DNA of 64,000 nucleotides from Cerrena zonata (taxonomy: Eukaryota; Basidiomycota; Agaricomycetes; Polyporales; Cerrenaceae), in assembly GCA_038087015.1 (NCBI GenBank), contig JASBNA010000036.1:248001-312000 (forward strand), read 5' to 3'. Every line of letters begins with the position of its first letter. The stretch's first letter is position 1. Shown piece by piece: positions 13,132 through 29,193 of the stretch. The position numbers and the translations under genes are program-made. A model generated the notes under the pieces. That model was not told the DNA's origin. It ran no database searches and saw nothing but the letters and a program-made list of their open reading frames with translations.

Positions 13132-13418
13132 TTGGTCGAGTTTACAACAGGGTATACAAAGTTTAACGAGAGGTTATGAGCGAGGTCTTGGCAGTTCGAT
13201 GGATGGTTTGGCTGAAACGAGCGTTTACCTGGTGATCCCACTTTGGTAATGAACTTCCATGAGCCAGTGCCACTGGCAGAGCCTGAGAGTAGTCTGAGGC
13301 TGAAAGAGTCAGGTGAAGGTACTCATCTTGACTCATTCAACCCAAGGGTGTACTTTCATTATATAAAAACATAAATTTTGTCCAAGTAAGTCAAACACCC
13401 TCTGCATCAATTCTGACC
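13132..13418. promoter_or_regulatory. Divergent intergenic region, zinc-knuckle gene / 13419 gene
   Basis: A 287-bp gap between divergent ATGs at 13131 and 13419. A TATATAAAA match at about 13361-13369 lies 50 bp before the plus-strand start and is a good TATA candidate. Confidence 0.45.
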
Positions 13419-14708
13419 ATGGGCGGACAGGCTTTCAACGCACAATACCCTGAGGCCAAGTTTCCTCGTATGTCCCCAGCGATCTACGCCAAGATGAAGG
13501 ATCGCCTTCGCCTAGTCGTAGAGACCATGTATGAGAATGTCGCTGTTCCACATGAGGCCCCTGAAAAGGTCGATCATGGGGACGTCGACTTTCTTGTTCA
13601 TAGGCCTCGCCGTGAGCTCACTCACGATGACATCAAAAATACCATAGGTGCACGATACAGTATTCCAGCCAACCCAACCAGTCATTTCGCCATCCCATGC
13701 GATCTATTCGATACAGACGATCCCGATTGCTATGTACAGGTTGACATACACGTCTGCAAGGACGAGGACGAGCTACAACGAGTTCACGTTCTCCATTCCT
13801 ACGGAGATTTTGGTATCATTGTAGGCTGGCTGGCCTCTAGTGTTGGCCTATCCCTAGGAACAAGCGGTCTTAAGGTCGGTCAGTGCTATAATTTATAGCA
13901 GCGTTTTAGTACAACGGGAACGCGACATTGACCGCTTATGTTGTAGCTTGCCAATCCAGTCCCAACCCAGCCGCCGAATACCCAACTCTATCTCACGATA
14001 ACCATCTCTGATGCTCTCGGCTTCTTTGGACTATCCCTGGATCGATGGAATCAGGGATTCTCCACCCAAGTGGAAGTATTCGACTGGGTAGCCACATCCC
14101 ATTACTTCAATCCAGCTAAGCTAGCTCGTACCGATTCATTAAATGGTACCCGCAAACGAGCTAAGGACACTCGTAGCATGTTTCAAAACTTTCTGGACTT
14201 CACTTTGGAACGCTCTATGTCAGAGATAGAGATCCATGGCGCAGTCAGGCCTGTTCATCTTCGTCAGGATGTTGTTAAACAGGCTCTGCAAGCCTTCGGA
14301 AAGGATGAACTCTACGAAGTCCTGAACCGTATTGGTGACATCAAGCTGAAGATCAAGCAGGTCTTTTCTGGGACGTTAGTCACACAGTGGACAGGTGTGC
14401 AGGGTACACCCGTCCGATGGATCATGGACGAAGTACAGAGAAGGTTGGAGCAGTCATTGCCGACCCAACTCAGTATCCCTGATGGATTAGGGTCTGATGG
14501 GTGTAACTCTATCGACCCTACATTGCTTACCATATCTTCCTGGCAAGTTGCCATAAGCGACATGACGTTGGACCAAGTCCAAGAACTTGTCGTCCATGTC
14601 AAGGAAGAGTTAGATCAGCAGGGAAAGCTATCCTTTGATTTCAGAGCGGCGAAGAAGAGGAAGGCAGAGAAGAAGGCGTTACTCGAATCTCAATCCCAGG
14701 CCATTTGA
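13419..14708 (+). CDS. Uncharacterised fungal protein, possible nucleotidyltransferase-like fold
   Basis: I do not recognise a named family. Two exons joined by an intron at about 13876-13947 (gtcggt...tgtag) give about 406 residues. The N-terminal part has EKVDHGDVDFLVHRP; the GDVDFLV piece resembles the metal-binding strand of nucleotidyltransferase-fold proteins, which is only suggestive. Downstream come CDLFDTDDPDCYVQVDIHVC, whose VQVDIH could supply a second acidic strand, and GFFGLSLDRWNQGFSTQVEVF. The C-terminal half is helical and ends in a Lys-rich segment (AAKKRKAEKKALLE), possibly a nuclear signal. The donor gtcggt is weak, but the joined frame is clean and both exons read as real protein. 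No catalytic claim is made. Confidence 0.7.
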
Positions 14709-14934
14709 TGATTGAACAAGGACGTTTGTACCCCATCTAGGACGCTGTGGTGTAACGTAATTACGAAAACTTGGAATCTATGCGAGTCGCGTACATCAAA
14801 AATGACAGATGTTCAGGCCGTACGCTGTGTCTCTGGCAGTTCAGTGATCAGAGTGTCTCATACAAGGTATAGAGTCTAAACATTGTCTTTTCTAAAGATC
14901 ACCCTCTAGTTTTCCTACCTCAACCAACCTACAC

Positions 14935-16318
14935 ATGGCTCTGGACATCGTGCCCGCCGAGTTGACCGCGACCCTTCTGGAAGTCGCGGCATACGGTAAG
15001 AATCTTTACACGCTGTAGTGGCATCCTGGTATCTGACTCCTGTCAAATACTACAGTCATATATGCCACGTTAGCTCCGCAAGCTTATGTTGTATTACGAA
15101 AACGAGGATATGATAGTCTTCACATGAAATATCTTCACATGACCTTTCTGCTGACCTTGGTCGCAGCTACGTTGGTATGTTCACCACGACCGTCAAACTT
15201 TTTGGTTTCCTGATGACTATTATAGCATGTCGCCTTCACAATTACCCTAGCCTACGAAGCCTTCTCGACTCATACAGATGAAGCCGGCTTCGCCAAAACC
15301 TACTATAGCCGTTCAGATATACCCCTTTGTCTTGCCAAGAGTGTGTGCCAGGCAATTGTGGTTGTGTTAGCTGACGCCCTCCTAGTACGTGATAACTCTC
15401 TTTATCCTCTCAAGATGATTTTTATTCTGTTTTTATAGGTCTTTCGTACATTTATCATATGGGACAGGAGCCGCCGAGTCATTATTTTTCCTGCTCTTTT
15501 TCTTTTAGTAGATCTTGGTGCGTAACAGGTCAACTATCCATTATGAAACCCTCATGACGCAAAGCCGCAGCCCATTCCGCTTTAATCGTCGTTTCGCCAT
15601 CTTCGCCTAATTCCCCTTTATCCAAATCAATGCTATCACCTCGATTGGATCTTGTCATATTCGTCGCTGTATCCTGGACTCTAAACCTTCTATGCGCAGG
15701 TGACATCTCAGACGCTCTCTCCTGAATTGTCAATTAAATCCAAACTCGATGTAGGTCTTATCGCTTATAAAATCTGCAAAATGCGCTACATCATAAAGCG
15801 GTTATTCTCCACCAAAAACGATTTATTGGACAACATGCTCACTGTTATCCTTGAATCTGGTAAGTTTACATTGACGATACACTATGTTTTCTGAACCAAC
15901 CATCTGCTGTAGCCTCTATCTATTCCGTACTCATACTGGCTACTTTGATAACTACGGCGCTGGGTAATGCCTTTCAGTTCATTGTTGTAGATTTGGTATG
16001 TCCCACTTCTCGTTATGAGATGTCTCCATACTGAAAGAGTTCGATTAATTATAGACTCCGCCATTAGTGGTAGGTACTACCATACTTCTCACCAAATTCT
16101 GTCTAACTTTTTCTCAGGGAATCATATTTCTTTTTGTAATCATGAGCAGCTCCAACGTCAGAGATGACGACACATTCCGACAGAACCCGACTATCCCCAT
16201 CTCAGCAGAGAATAGAGATGTCGGCTCAGGAACTTCAAGTCATCTATCAGAGTATCGCTCTCCTTATTCTTCTTTCGGCCCAGGATACTCGCAACAGAGA
16301 CCTCATTACAGCAGCTAG
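14935..16318 (+). CDS. Seven-helix membrane protein, agaricomycete expanded family, copy 1
   Basis: Unknown function. It starts MALDIVPAELTATLLEVAAY, then VIYATLAPQAYVVLRKRGYD, a helix to HVAFTITLAYEAF, a loop with a conserved THTDEAGFAKTYYSR, helices VVLADALLVFRTFIIWDRSR and IIFPALFLLVDL, a variable loop, VAVSWTLNLLCAGLIAYKI, MLTVILES, two more helices, and finally GIIFLFVIMSSSN with a Ser-rich polar tail. The order (about seven helices, short extracellular N-terminus, cytosolic tail) is receptor-like, but I see no rhodopsin-type or STE3 motifs. About nine exons; exon boundaries match those of the other four family members in this window, which supports the splice model. It is immediately upstream of copy 2, a tandem pair. 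Confidence 0.8.
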
Positions 16319-16767
16319 GTGCTAAGGTCGACGAACGATGGATCGTTCTTTCATACTTGTAATATTGAACCCTATAATAAAGAAGCTCGGCCGACATCAT
16401 TTCCCACAGGCAAACAAACTTAAGTTCTACTATTAACCCAAGTATCATGACGTGACTATATTTATCAGCTGATCACGCTAACCGACTACAGGTGCTTGTG
16501 TAGAGACAAGTATCGAAGAACCACGGCCAGGGTGTGTCAAGTACACGAATATGTCCCCAAATATGCTCTTTTCACCCTTATATAGACGCAACAACTTCCA
16601 ATAGTAGGCATGCATGCGGTATTGGGCGATCGAACTCAGAAGAAGGATTTGGCCATGACAGTTGTTTAATACAGTGTCTCCGCAGAAAGTATAGAAGGAT
16701 GGTGTATGAATGTCTTATACGATATTGTCCCACACCTATCCCACACTCAACCCAGTGTGAGTCAAGA

Positions 16768-18179
16768 ATGCCTTTTTCTATCGCCTCCGCGGAATTGAGT
16801 GGAACATTATTGGAGGTGTTAGCATACGGCAAGTCTTTTCCGCTGCATATTATTATTCTCTGACACGATATAATACTGTAGGTGTGTATGCGACTCTGGC
16901 CCCTCAAGCCTACGTGATTCTTCGGAATAAGGGACGGGATGGTCTGCACCTGAAATATCTTCATCTCACCTTTTTTGTTATGTTATCGGCAAACACGTTG
17001 GTGAGCTACAACTGTGTTGCACGAGATACTCTGTTCATCGATCTGCATAGCATGTTTTGTTTGGTGTCATCCGTGTCATTCACGCATACACTACTCATGC
17101 AGAAATGGCCGGCTTTGCAGACTTTTACCTCAATCGATTGGATTCACCCCTGAATATTGGAAAAGCTGCCCTCCTCACGATTACACTTGCATTGGCGAAT
17201 ACCCTTATCGTATGTGATCCCTCAGATCGTCTCGCACTTTTCTAGACTCGACTTTCTCTCCCATCTAGTTCCTGCGAACTTATATTATTTGGGGAAGACG
17301 CCGTCAGGTCATCATTGCACCGGCGTTGTTTTTATTGGTGGACCTAGGTAGTACTAGTATTTTGCATCATCGACTGGTCTGCGTAAACTGAAGCTTATAT
17401 CAGGACATTCCATCCTCTTCATCGCTTCACTCTCTTCAGCGGGACACCGATGGTCACAATCAATCATGACTTGGGTTTTGATCACATTTGCTGCCAGTTC
17501 CTGGGTTTTGAATCTGACATGCACGGGTACATACTCATTCGATCTCTTTCCCTTGAAGTGCTATTAAACCTCCAGCTTGTATAGGTATGATAGCGTATAG
17601 AATAAAGAAAGTGCAACGACAGTTGGGTCACTTCCAGAATTACTCTAACTCGGGCAAGAGTCTAAAGTATCTACTGCTTATTCTCATCGAATCTGGTGAG
17701 CGACCTTTTTTCCTTCTTCTTCATCGCCATGTTGAGTGTCGTTATAGCTGCTGTGTATTCAGTCATAAGCTTAGCTATTCTTGTGACGACCTCCTTGGGC
17801 CATGCATCCCTATATATACTTCTCGACATTGTCCGTACTATCCAAATTTCTCATTTTCGAGCTCACCATTCTAACTTATACCTGATTAACAGACACCGCC
17901 TCTAGTGGTAGGTGATCCTTGGTATACCCCAAGGGTAATCATACTAACTTTATATCGCATTAGGGCATCATCTTCTTTCGCGTAATCATCTCCGGAAACG
18001 AAGGTCTTATGCTCCCCGGCCATTACTCTTCTTCGACAAATAACTTGAACCATGCGGTCAAAAAGTCTTTCGAGTCAAGAATTGTGGTGCAGATCGAACA
18101 AATCGTTCATGTCGAAGAGCCTGAGAAGACAGTTGATAGTGTTTGCAGTGGTTCAAGTACCGAGTCGGTCGAAGCATGA
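16768..18179 (+). CDS. Seven-helix membrane protein, same family, copy 2
   Basis: Tandem paralogue of the preceding gene. It starts MPFSIASAELSGTLLEVLAY, then GVYATLAPQAYVILRNKGRD, HVLFGVIRVIHAYTTHAEMA, FADFYLNRLDSPLNIGKAA, LALANTLIFLRTYIIWGRRR, HSILFIASLS, WVLNLTCTGMIAYRI, LLLILIES, GIIFFRVIISGNEG and a tail ending SSTESVEA. The first intron (16829-16881) has a GC donor (gcaagt) where copy 1 has gtaaga, so the intron position is conserved while the donor changed. The cytosolic tail has IVVQIEQIVHVEE, similar to a VVQI(S/T)L piece in the tails of copies 3 and 4, so the tail holds at least one conserved short motif. Confidence 0.8.
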
Positions 18180-18484
18180 TGATTAGTTTGTACTCGGGTA
18201 GTAAGATATTGTCCCATAGCCTGGCTAGTGTGTATAACGTGTGTATTATAGCAATTCATTTTCTCATTATGGTAATCAAAAAGAGTAGCTCGTCGCCGGT
18301 CATACTCGGAGTCAACACCGTCATTAGCAGTTCCAACTTCACCGAAACATCTACACCACGCCTAACATGTACCAGTTCTGATTCTTCGGTGACGAATGGG
18401 GATCGTGGCGAATTATCTTCAAGTTGTGTCAATATAGAAAGCGGCGTGGGCATCGAGAAATATAATTTTGTTACTGAGGAGTAG
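18180..18484 (+). pseudogene. Possible relic of a seven-helix gene's last exon
   Basis: Downstream of copy 2 an open stretch encodes a hydrophobic piece CIIAIHFLIMVIKKSSSSP followed by a Ser/Thr-rich tail ending NFVTEE. The hydrophobic piece followed by a serine run is like the last exon (GIIFLFVIMSSSN-tail) of this family. No upstream exons are present, so it may be a decayed duplicate or an alternative tail exon. The resemblance is short and could be chance. Confidence 0.25.
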
Positions 18485-19313
18485 GGACGATAGAGTATTT
18501 TGTACCGAGGTCATACTTCGATCTTTGCAAATAGACATTCAAGGTAGAGGCTGTAACCAAGCCTAATAGACACTGCCTTCCTTCGATACATAGCTAACTC
18601 ATGAGCATGTGGTGTCCCGGAATGACCAACCTTTTCCACTCGCCGAAAGGCCGGGCTGTCAGTGTCAGTTCAACTACGCCACAAGCACGAAGCCGTGAAG
18701 TTACGAGATTCGATGTAGTAAACCCTCAATCGCAAACAAGTGAATCCTAAAAGTAGGACATCATTCAGCAAAGACAGAGATGTATTTCCAGCGAGCGATG
18801 GTGTATTTGTTAGACGACAGCGAAGCAAAAAAAAAAAAATCCAAAGGAGAAACCAGATATTATAATGATACACGAGGTCGAAACTTCTGCTGCTCCCAGA
18901 CGAAATCTTTGCTACACGACTGGCTACAAAGGGGACAGAGACAGAGAGAACGAATCAGGCGAATGGAAACAGAGTAGTAACGACCACAATGGTTAGAGTA
19001 TCGTAAAAAGTGATGTTGAGTCGGGGGCGTTAATGATGACTGGCAGGTGGGTGGGTGGTGGTGGTTACAACGCGAACGAACAAACGACAAAAACAGCAGG
19101 GCATAGCAGCAGCAGCGTTCCGCGATTTTTCGTAGCGTAGCGTAGCGAAAAAGAAGAAACAAAAAATGAGATTATGCCATGTGATGAGTAATACACAACA
19201 TTCGCATTGCTTTTCCGTCATCCATCGTTACAAGTCGTGTGTCAAAAAAAAGATGATTATGCAAATCCAAATCCAATGATGAAAGGAAGAGATAGGAGAT
19301 GAGGGAGTCAGCT
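18485..19313. other. Intergenic, low-complexity tracts
   Basis: About 830 bp lying downstream of copy 2 and of the convergent endosulfine gene. It holds an A12-type run near 18827-18839, G/T-rich tracts near 19045-19065 and a short GTAGC repeat near 19132-19147. Open frames here are low-complexity artefacts. Part is presumably the 3' UTR of the endosulfine gene. Confidence 0.5.
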
Positions 19314-20098
19314 TTACTCATCCGCCATTGGATCGGAAGCTGGGACGTCGGTGACTGTTGCAGGCTCAGGTGTGGATTCGGATTCCTCGGAAGAGGGTTC
19401 GGCGAGTGGTGATTCCTTGACTGGACTCACGGCGTTGGTCGGTGACACGGATAGTGAGTGATTCACTGGGGGAGAGGTGGCGTGTGGAATGCTGTGGTGG
19501 AGCGGGTATGGTGAGTATATCAAGAGCCAAACGATATCGCAAAAGAGTGAGGGACGATGATTACGGAGTGATAACAATGGGGCGTGTGGTAGTGGACAGA
19601 AGTAATGAATGCAACAACAAACTTACTTCTCGGGATTGGGAATTGCAGTGCCCACAGTGTTTTGTGGGGCTTTACCAGCTTTGGAGAGAGCGTAATCTCC
19701 AGAGTCAAAGTACTTCCGATCCTATAACGCGTTCATGTATCGGTTAGAACCACAAGAGTCTCAATGCGTGCATAGTAAAGGACACACCTTCTGCATCTTG
19801 GTCAACACATTCTTGTGTGTGGGGAGCTTGCCATAGAGACGGAAGAGCTTCTGTTCCTCTTCAGTCAATTTCTATAGACAAAAGAAGAGATCAGTTAGAT
19901 CGTCTTGGCCAGATACACTTCAATGCGTAACGAGAGGGTCGGAGGACACCCAATGTCGAGGCATCGCGTTGACATCTGATGGGAAAAGCAGGATATAGAG
20001 ATATGCAGGGTCCCAAGGACATTGCTCGAGAAATCGAAGAATGACATTGGGAATGTACTCACGCTAATGTCGACCTTGTTCCTTTTCGCCGGAAGCAT
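19314..20098 (-). CDS. IGO1: Endosulfine / ARPP-19 family protein (Igo1/2-like)
   Basis: Small phosphoprotein that, once phosphorylated by a Greatwall/Rim15-type kinase, inhibits PP2A-B55 and controls entry into quiescence or mitosis. Exons give MLPAKRNKVDIS, then KLTEEEQKLFRLYGKLPTHK, NVLTKMQKDRKYFDSGDYAL and SKAGKAPQNTVGTAIPNPE. The invariant FDSGDY is present with the target serine at about residue 47. The last exon is a Ser/Pro/Glu-rich tail ending DPMADE. The first intron is long for this window (about 190 nt), so an alternative upstream first exon is possible; the core is not in doubt. With PKC1 and the Ras exchange factor this makes three nutrient and stress signalling genes within 15 kb. 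Confidence 0.93.
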
Positions 20099-20511
20099 AT
20101 TGGACTATATGGCACACACGAGAGGGAGAGGATAGGGAGCGAGCACGGGGGCTCTGTGTAGGAGGCGAATGAGGGACTTGCTGGGATGGGTGCTTATAGC
20201 GATACGGATACTGCAGCTGGTAGACGATGGACGTAACGATCAGGGATTCCTCCTCCTCTTGATTGTCTCCGCGGACCTCACCGGCGGAGTTCAAATTCCC
20301 ACTCTCACAGATATGGAAGGTCGCGCATTTACCCGTCTCAGCCACATCTAGTGGGAACTAGACGACATGTTCACTCCGTATTTTCCGCAGAATTAGCATT
20401 AACCTTTGTCATGTGCAACAGAACTATGATACAAAAGAAACAGTATTATTCGAAGCCAAATAGTACATCCTCCTCCGGCTCAAGCATCAGCATCTGTTAG
20501 CGTCAGACGAG

Positions 20512-22788
20512 TCAGCTCCATCCACTCCACGTTTGGAAACCACCTACCAGGTCTTCATGTAGATCGAGACCGTCGTCGTGTACAATTCCGCTCTCATTCC
20601 CAAAGATAGTAACAAACTCCAACTGAGGGGGTGCAATAACCGCTTCCAAGTGGTCGTTGTCGTCATATACTATGTCGTCTGACCACGACAGCCCACCCTC
20701 GGTTGAATCGCAAGCTACCGAATCTTCTGGCCCAGGGCTAGGCACAGATTCGTCTTCCATTTCACAGTCATTCTTCTCTCGAACGTCCTCCGGATCCCAG
20801 TCTAGTAGCATGTCATCTGATTCGGTTCCAGTATCCAGAGTAAAGTCATCATCAGAAAGGCAGTCGTCTGGGTGTTCGAGCAGGTCGTCCTGAGAATTGG
20901 AAATGTCCTCGGAGAAGGAGAGGGCATCGTCGTCATCGCTGTCAAGCTCCAGGAAGGCGGTCTCATCTGTTGTGATCGGAATGAGAATATCCTCGTCGGT
21001 GATGTGCGAGGGTGTATCAGAGACTAGATCGAAGGCATGACTTGCGTCCTTGAGCATTAGACTTGATAACGGCTGCGGGGATAATATTTGGCTTCATTTC
21101 CTAATAAGGATCCAACGACCTTACCTTGAAACGAAATCCTCGTATCCTAGACTTGAGCAGCCACAGTAAACACCGGGTAAGAAGTTGTTCCCTTGTCATC
21201 GAAGAGTCCGATGGAGTGTCGTGAATATCTTCAGCATCAGAGTCCAAATAGCGAGCTAGAGCCGAGCGTTTTGCTAAAACAGAAGAGGTATACCGTCTCT
21301 CGAGCCTCTAGTATGCCAACAAACCATCCTATACATGATCCATGAAAGTGCAAATTATCAAGAAGGCTTACCTTCATAACCCCTCTTATACGTCTCCGAA
21401 ACGCGGGGTCCTGTGAACGATCGACAACATCGAAGATAGATCGACAGATAGAAGGCAATAGCGGTAACTCCGCATTAAGTTTCTATATGTGGAGCCCAAT
21501 GAGTTATATATGTGATCAGAAACCATGAAACAGCGGGCTGGAAAGTTTACGTTGCAACATGATCCAAAAATAAGTGGGTATCGACTGTGTGAGGAGGGGT
21601 CAATATTTCAGCGTGGGATTGCTCTCTATATCCACTGCGTAGATACGGGGAATAGTAGCTGGGAGACCTAGATATAGCTGGACGGGGTTTTGATGGCACC
21701 GGAAGGTCATAAAGACGAGTTCTGCGCATTAAACTCTAGATACCAGGGTTTCGCTGTAGCCAAGCATTCATGTAGAGATGTATACCGAAAAACAAGGTGT
21801 CTTCGGCAACATAGAAATTCCAACGGTTTCCGCCATTCTGGCAAAGGCAAAATGGTAGCTTGTTTTGATACGAGTCGAGAAAGTCAAGATATTGTGATAT
21901 GCAACGCATATATCCAATGTTTAGCCAAGCATCGAGTTAAGCAAACATTTTCGGCAACCACAGCGAGATCCAATGTTGGGAAACGAAGCATCTTCTAGAA
22001 GAGGAAGATTCCAATCTCCTCTGAACCCGGGGAGCAGGGAACTGTATTTATATGGGCAGTACTCACGCGATAAAGTGGTGAATAAGAAACCGATAGAAGA
22101 CGTTCCCTAGCATAGTCATGAAAGGAAGATATGCTTGAGAGGTAAATGGGTTGATTGGGGCAATGTGGTCTGATTTCACGTTTTAAGTTGCGTCCAGGTG
22201 ACCAATAGAGAGTTTGTACCTTGGTTCTGGCCATCCTTTTCGCGTGTTGAGCGACAGGAGAAGATCAATCTAATAGAAACCAGAGTAAGGTGGGGATCGC
22301 AGTGCTCCGTACCCAGCTGGGAGCACGAAGAAACGGTGACTAGCGGAGATGTAAGCCGTGTAATTCAGTGTGATGAGATAGAAGCCAGGGGGAAAACCGG
22401 ACATTTTGTTACGCCGTCTTCGTCATCCAAATAGAGCTCAGATATGTTTGACAGACCGAGGTGTTCTGAGTGCTAGGGGCGGGTTCGTGAGAAAGGAAAT
22501 GCTAGGACACCAATAGATGGATACCAGTTGGAGGAAGTTGACAAGGTACAGAGCGAGAGCGGACTGCTTTAGGTCCTTGCCGAGTACCGGCTGGCCGTCT
22601 AGAGTCGCACAGACACAAAAGACCACGTCGGATTGATGAATCACGTCGATAGATGGCGGGACGCGTGCAGACATGTTGAGGGGTTTGTCCGAGGGGCAGC
22701 CCGCGACGAGTGTGTGCTTGGAGTTCAAGCGCAACGACATGTGGACGTCTTTTGCGCGCAAGGCGAGGTTGTATGCTACGGTAGGCAT
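20512..22788 (-). CDS. Uncharacterised multi-exon protein with very acidic C-terminus
   Basis: Not recognised. The first exon likely begins at ATG 22788 (MPTVAYNLALRAKDVHMSLR) and continues through DVVFCVCATLDGQPVLGKD to NFLQL, where a good donor gtatcc lies. Middle exons are hard to join by eye; plausible pieces read PGFYLITLNYTAYISASHRF, TLYWSPGRNLKREIRPHC and FHDYARERLLSVSYSPLY. A further exon has LPSICRSIFDVVDRSQDPAF and RRRIRGVMK. The final exon (20512-21057) is very rich in Asp, Glu and Ser, with SDDDDALSFSEDIS and EDVREKNDCEMEDES, ending TWSGWS. Acidic tails of this kind occur in nuclear proteins, but no role is claimed. It is divergent from PKC1 with 219 bp between the starts. Confidence 0.45.
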
Positions 22789-23007
22789 GTGTGTTGTCGA
22801 GATGGTGGTCGAACGGAAAGGAGGGACGCTATTTTGAGGCGATAAGATGACGATAAGGGTTAGGGGCAGGATATAATACACGGATAAGCCCGGCAGTGGC
22901 TGAATCTGAATCGATCACTGCCCCGCCTGCCAGAATCGCAGCTATTTCTTTCTCTTCCAACACTAAGGCCCGAGTCCTGGCGTGGCGGACACTCACATTA
23001 AACAGCC

Positions 23008-27022
<4,015 letters not shown>

Positions 27023-27445
27023 GGAGAGATTGAGATTTATTCGATGTCGATGTTGATAATGATGAGTAATGCCCCGATTCACTATAGCCCCCCCCTTGTT
27101 TTTTTCCCATCTATTATTGACTTCCCCTTTTCTGTTGTATTTGGATATCGATATACCTGTTGTGCTGTCATGACCTACCCTTGTCACGTTAGCTTGTTCA
27201 ACTCACTCCCTCCCCCCGCCCTTCCCCCCCACCTCCATCCTGATCATTTGTATCGCATGTATCGCCTAGTGGACGGTTTATCATTTACAGTATAGCAGTA
27301 AAACGAAGTGCTCTGTTTCTACTAAGTTTTAACGTTGTTCCCCTTTCTGAGTGTGGTCCCGCCGAGATCTAGGAACCACGATGTCGTTGCTCTGCTCTAA
27401 AACTGTAAATTGAGGTGCTAAACGTTGAACGTTAGAGGTTATTCG
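27023..27445. other. Convergent 3' region PKC1 / DAD1
   Basis: About 420 bp between two convergent stop codons, rich in C and T runs (27088-27130, 27205-27235). It is presumably the 3' UTRs of both genes. No gene is seen. Confidence 0.5.
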
Positions 27446-27818
27446 TTATTCGGCACGTTCTCGATCCTCCTCCTTGCCCGACGTAGTCAAGACATGACCT
27501 CCCGTGCCCGGCAGGCCCTGGGCAGATGGTTCGGGAGAAGGGATATGGGTATCGCTTGGTCGACCCCGCATCAGGTCTTGGAAACTCTGCCACAGTTCGG
27601 CGATGGTTTCGTATTCCCGTGTCATCCCGAGGACCTCTTCGAGTTTACGATTGAGGTTATTGCTATTTGAGAGAAGCTCCTCGAAGCCCTGATCCATGTG
27701 TCAGTTTGTCTAGGTATCAAGTAGAGACAAGAACGCGTACAGAGGTGATCTCGGCTGTCAGACGATCGCGTTCTTTGGTGAAAAAGGTGTTTTCTTCATG
27801 TTGTGAACTTGAAGCCAT
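27446..27818 (-). CDS. DAD1: DASH/Dam1 kinetochore complex subunit Dad1
   Basis: Component of the microtubule-coupling ring at fungal kinetochores. Two exons: MASSSQHEENTFFTKERDRL ending ITS, then GFEELLSNSNNLNRKLEEVL, GMTREYETIAELWQSFQ and a disordered tail ending RERAE, about 106 residues. The Dad1 hallmarks are the FxKERDRL start, the NxLNRKLEEV helix and the AxLWxSF end. The intron (about 27689-27739) is canonical. One ACGCGT lies at 27926-27931, 108 bp upstream of the ATG. As a single site it is weak evidence for G1/S-type control. The promoter is shared with divergent NAA30. Confidence 0.93.
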
Positions 27819-28050
27819 TGTGTAGTTCTGAATGTCTTGTGTAAGTTCTTTCTGACGGGTGAAACAAGTCCAAGATCGATATACATTGGTTTGTTAATGT
27901 TACATGCATGAGGGAAGAGTACAAGACGCGTCGGAGGCAGCGTTTCATTTCATTATGCACATTGCTATATGCTCCTGCCCTAAAGATAGGTCTCTCGATC
28001 ACTCTCAGCGTCGGTTATGTTCCTCATTACTTTTTGACCTCAATGTCGAT

Positions 28051-28838
28051 ATGTCGATCACCTATAGACAATATGCGGGGGAAGAAGATATGCAAGCAAT
28101 AATGACACTCGTTCAGTTCGAACTGAGTGAACCTTATGTCGTCTATACCTACCGGTATTTCCTGGATAGCTGGTGAGACCGCAACTCCTTGTATATTTAT
28201 AACAACAAAGGGCTCTCTGTTCTGAGACGGTTACTCATCGCATACATCCTTGTTAGGCCCCAGCTCTCCATTCTTGTGAGCAACTCATCCCGTCTGGTTC
28301 ACTACTCGGCATTGAGTTTCTCAGGCTGTGTCCCCAGAGTCGACAGATCCCATCGGTGTAATCATTTGCAAACAGAGTGTACATCGAGAAAATAGGAACC
28401 GGGGTTATATCGCTATGCTAAGTGTAGACAAGAGGTATCGTAGGCGTGGTATCGGTGAGCCGACCTATTCGTTCTTACCGGCCGATGCTCAAATGGCGGG
28501 TTAGCATCTTCCCTTGTACAGCGAGCTATCGAGGTGATGGTACGGGACGGGGCGGACGAGGTAACAAGCATAACTGATGTGGTTGTTCGGGACTTTGACA
28601 TTGCTATTCTTAGGTCGTGCTTGAAACAGAGTTTGACAACTTGGCTGCGATAGCGTTGTACGAGTATCTGGGGTTTATCCGCGAGAAACGGCTGCATCGA
28701 TTCTACCTGAATGGGAAGGATGCCTTCCGTCTTGTATTGTCTGTTTCTCCGACACAAAGACAACCTAGTGATCTCGGCGCTGCGCCTGCTGCAGGATCGA
28801 CGTCGATGATGCTGCCTGGAGAGAGGATGTACATGTAA
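28051..28838 (+). CDS. NAA30: N-alpha-acetyltransferase 30 (NatC catalytic subunit, Mak3)
   Basis: GNAT enzyme that acetylates N-termini beginning Met-Leu/Ile/Phe/Trp, acting with Mak10 and Mak31 partners. Five exons splice to about 190 residues. Blocks: [78 protein letters not shown] (acetyl-CoA binding R/Q-x-x-G-x-A/G type loop, RRRGIA), [20 protein letters not shown] and [19 protein letters not shown]. The C-terminal extension ([17 protein letters not shown] to ERMYM) is longer than in yeast. ATG 28051 starts the conserved YRQY region; the frame is open upstream, but no upstream ATG gives family-like sequence. Confidence 0.95.
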
Positions 28839-29193
28839 CTGTTGTTATAACGGGGGCGGTGTATGAATAGATGTGTATCAGAGTGAATGTATGAAGTTTG
28901 AGGCAAGCAATAATGAATGAGGTTCGATATAATGAAATGGGATTAGCGGGACCCACGTGGGGAAGCGAGGGTGGTGCTAGATTTGGATGTCTCCTTGACT
29001 CTCCTCTTCTCACTCATCCGCCTCCATTCCCCGCATTTCCTCCTCCCCTCTTTGTTACGACCCTTCACATAGACTTATTCCCTTCCCTTGCTTTCCTTCT
29101 GCCTCCTGGCGAGCCCTACTTGCTGTCCGATCAGTTCTCACTGGTCGTTTTCACACCGCCCAATATTAGGGTTCACCAAATCCATCCCAGAGC

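Noticed and set aside
18780..19221. Overlapping small frames on both strands
   Set aside because: Driven by homopolymers and simple repeats; nothing protein-like.
20657..20893. Plus-strand Ser-rich open frame
   Set aside because: Exact antisense shadow of the Asp/Glu-rich exon of the minus-strand gene.
27044..27295. Open frame after PKC1
   Set aside because: C/T-rich 3' UTR sequence; low-complexity peptide.
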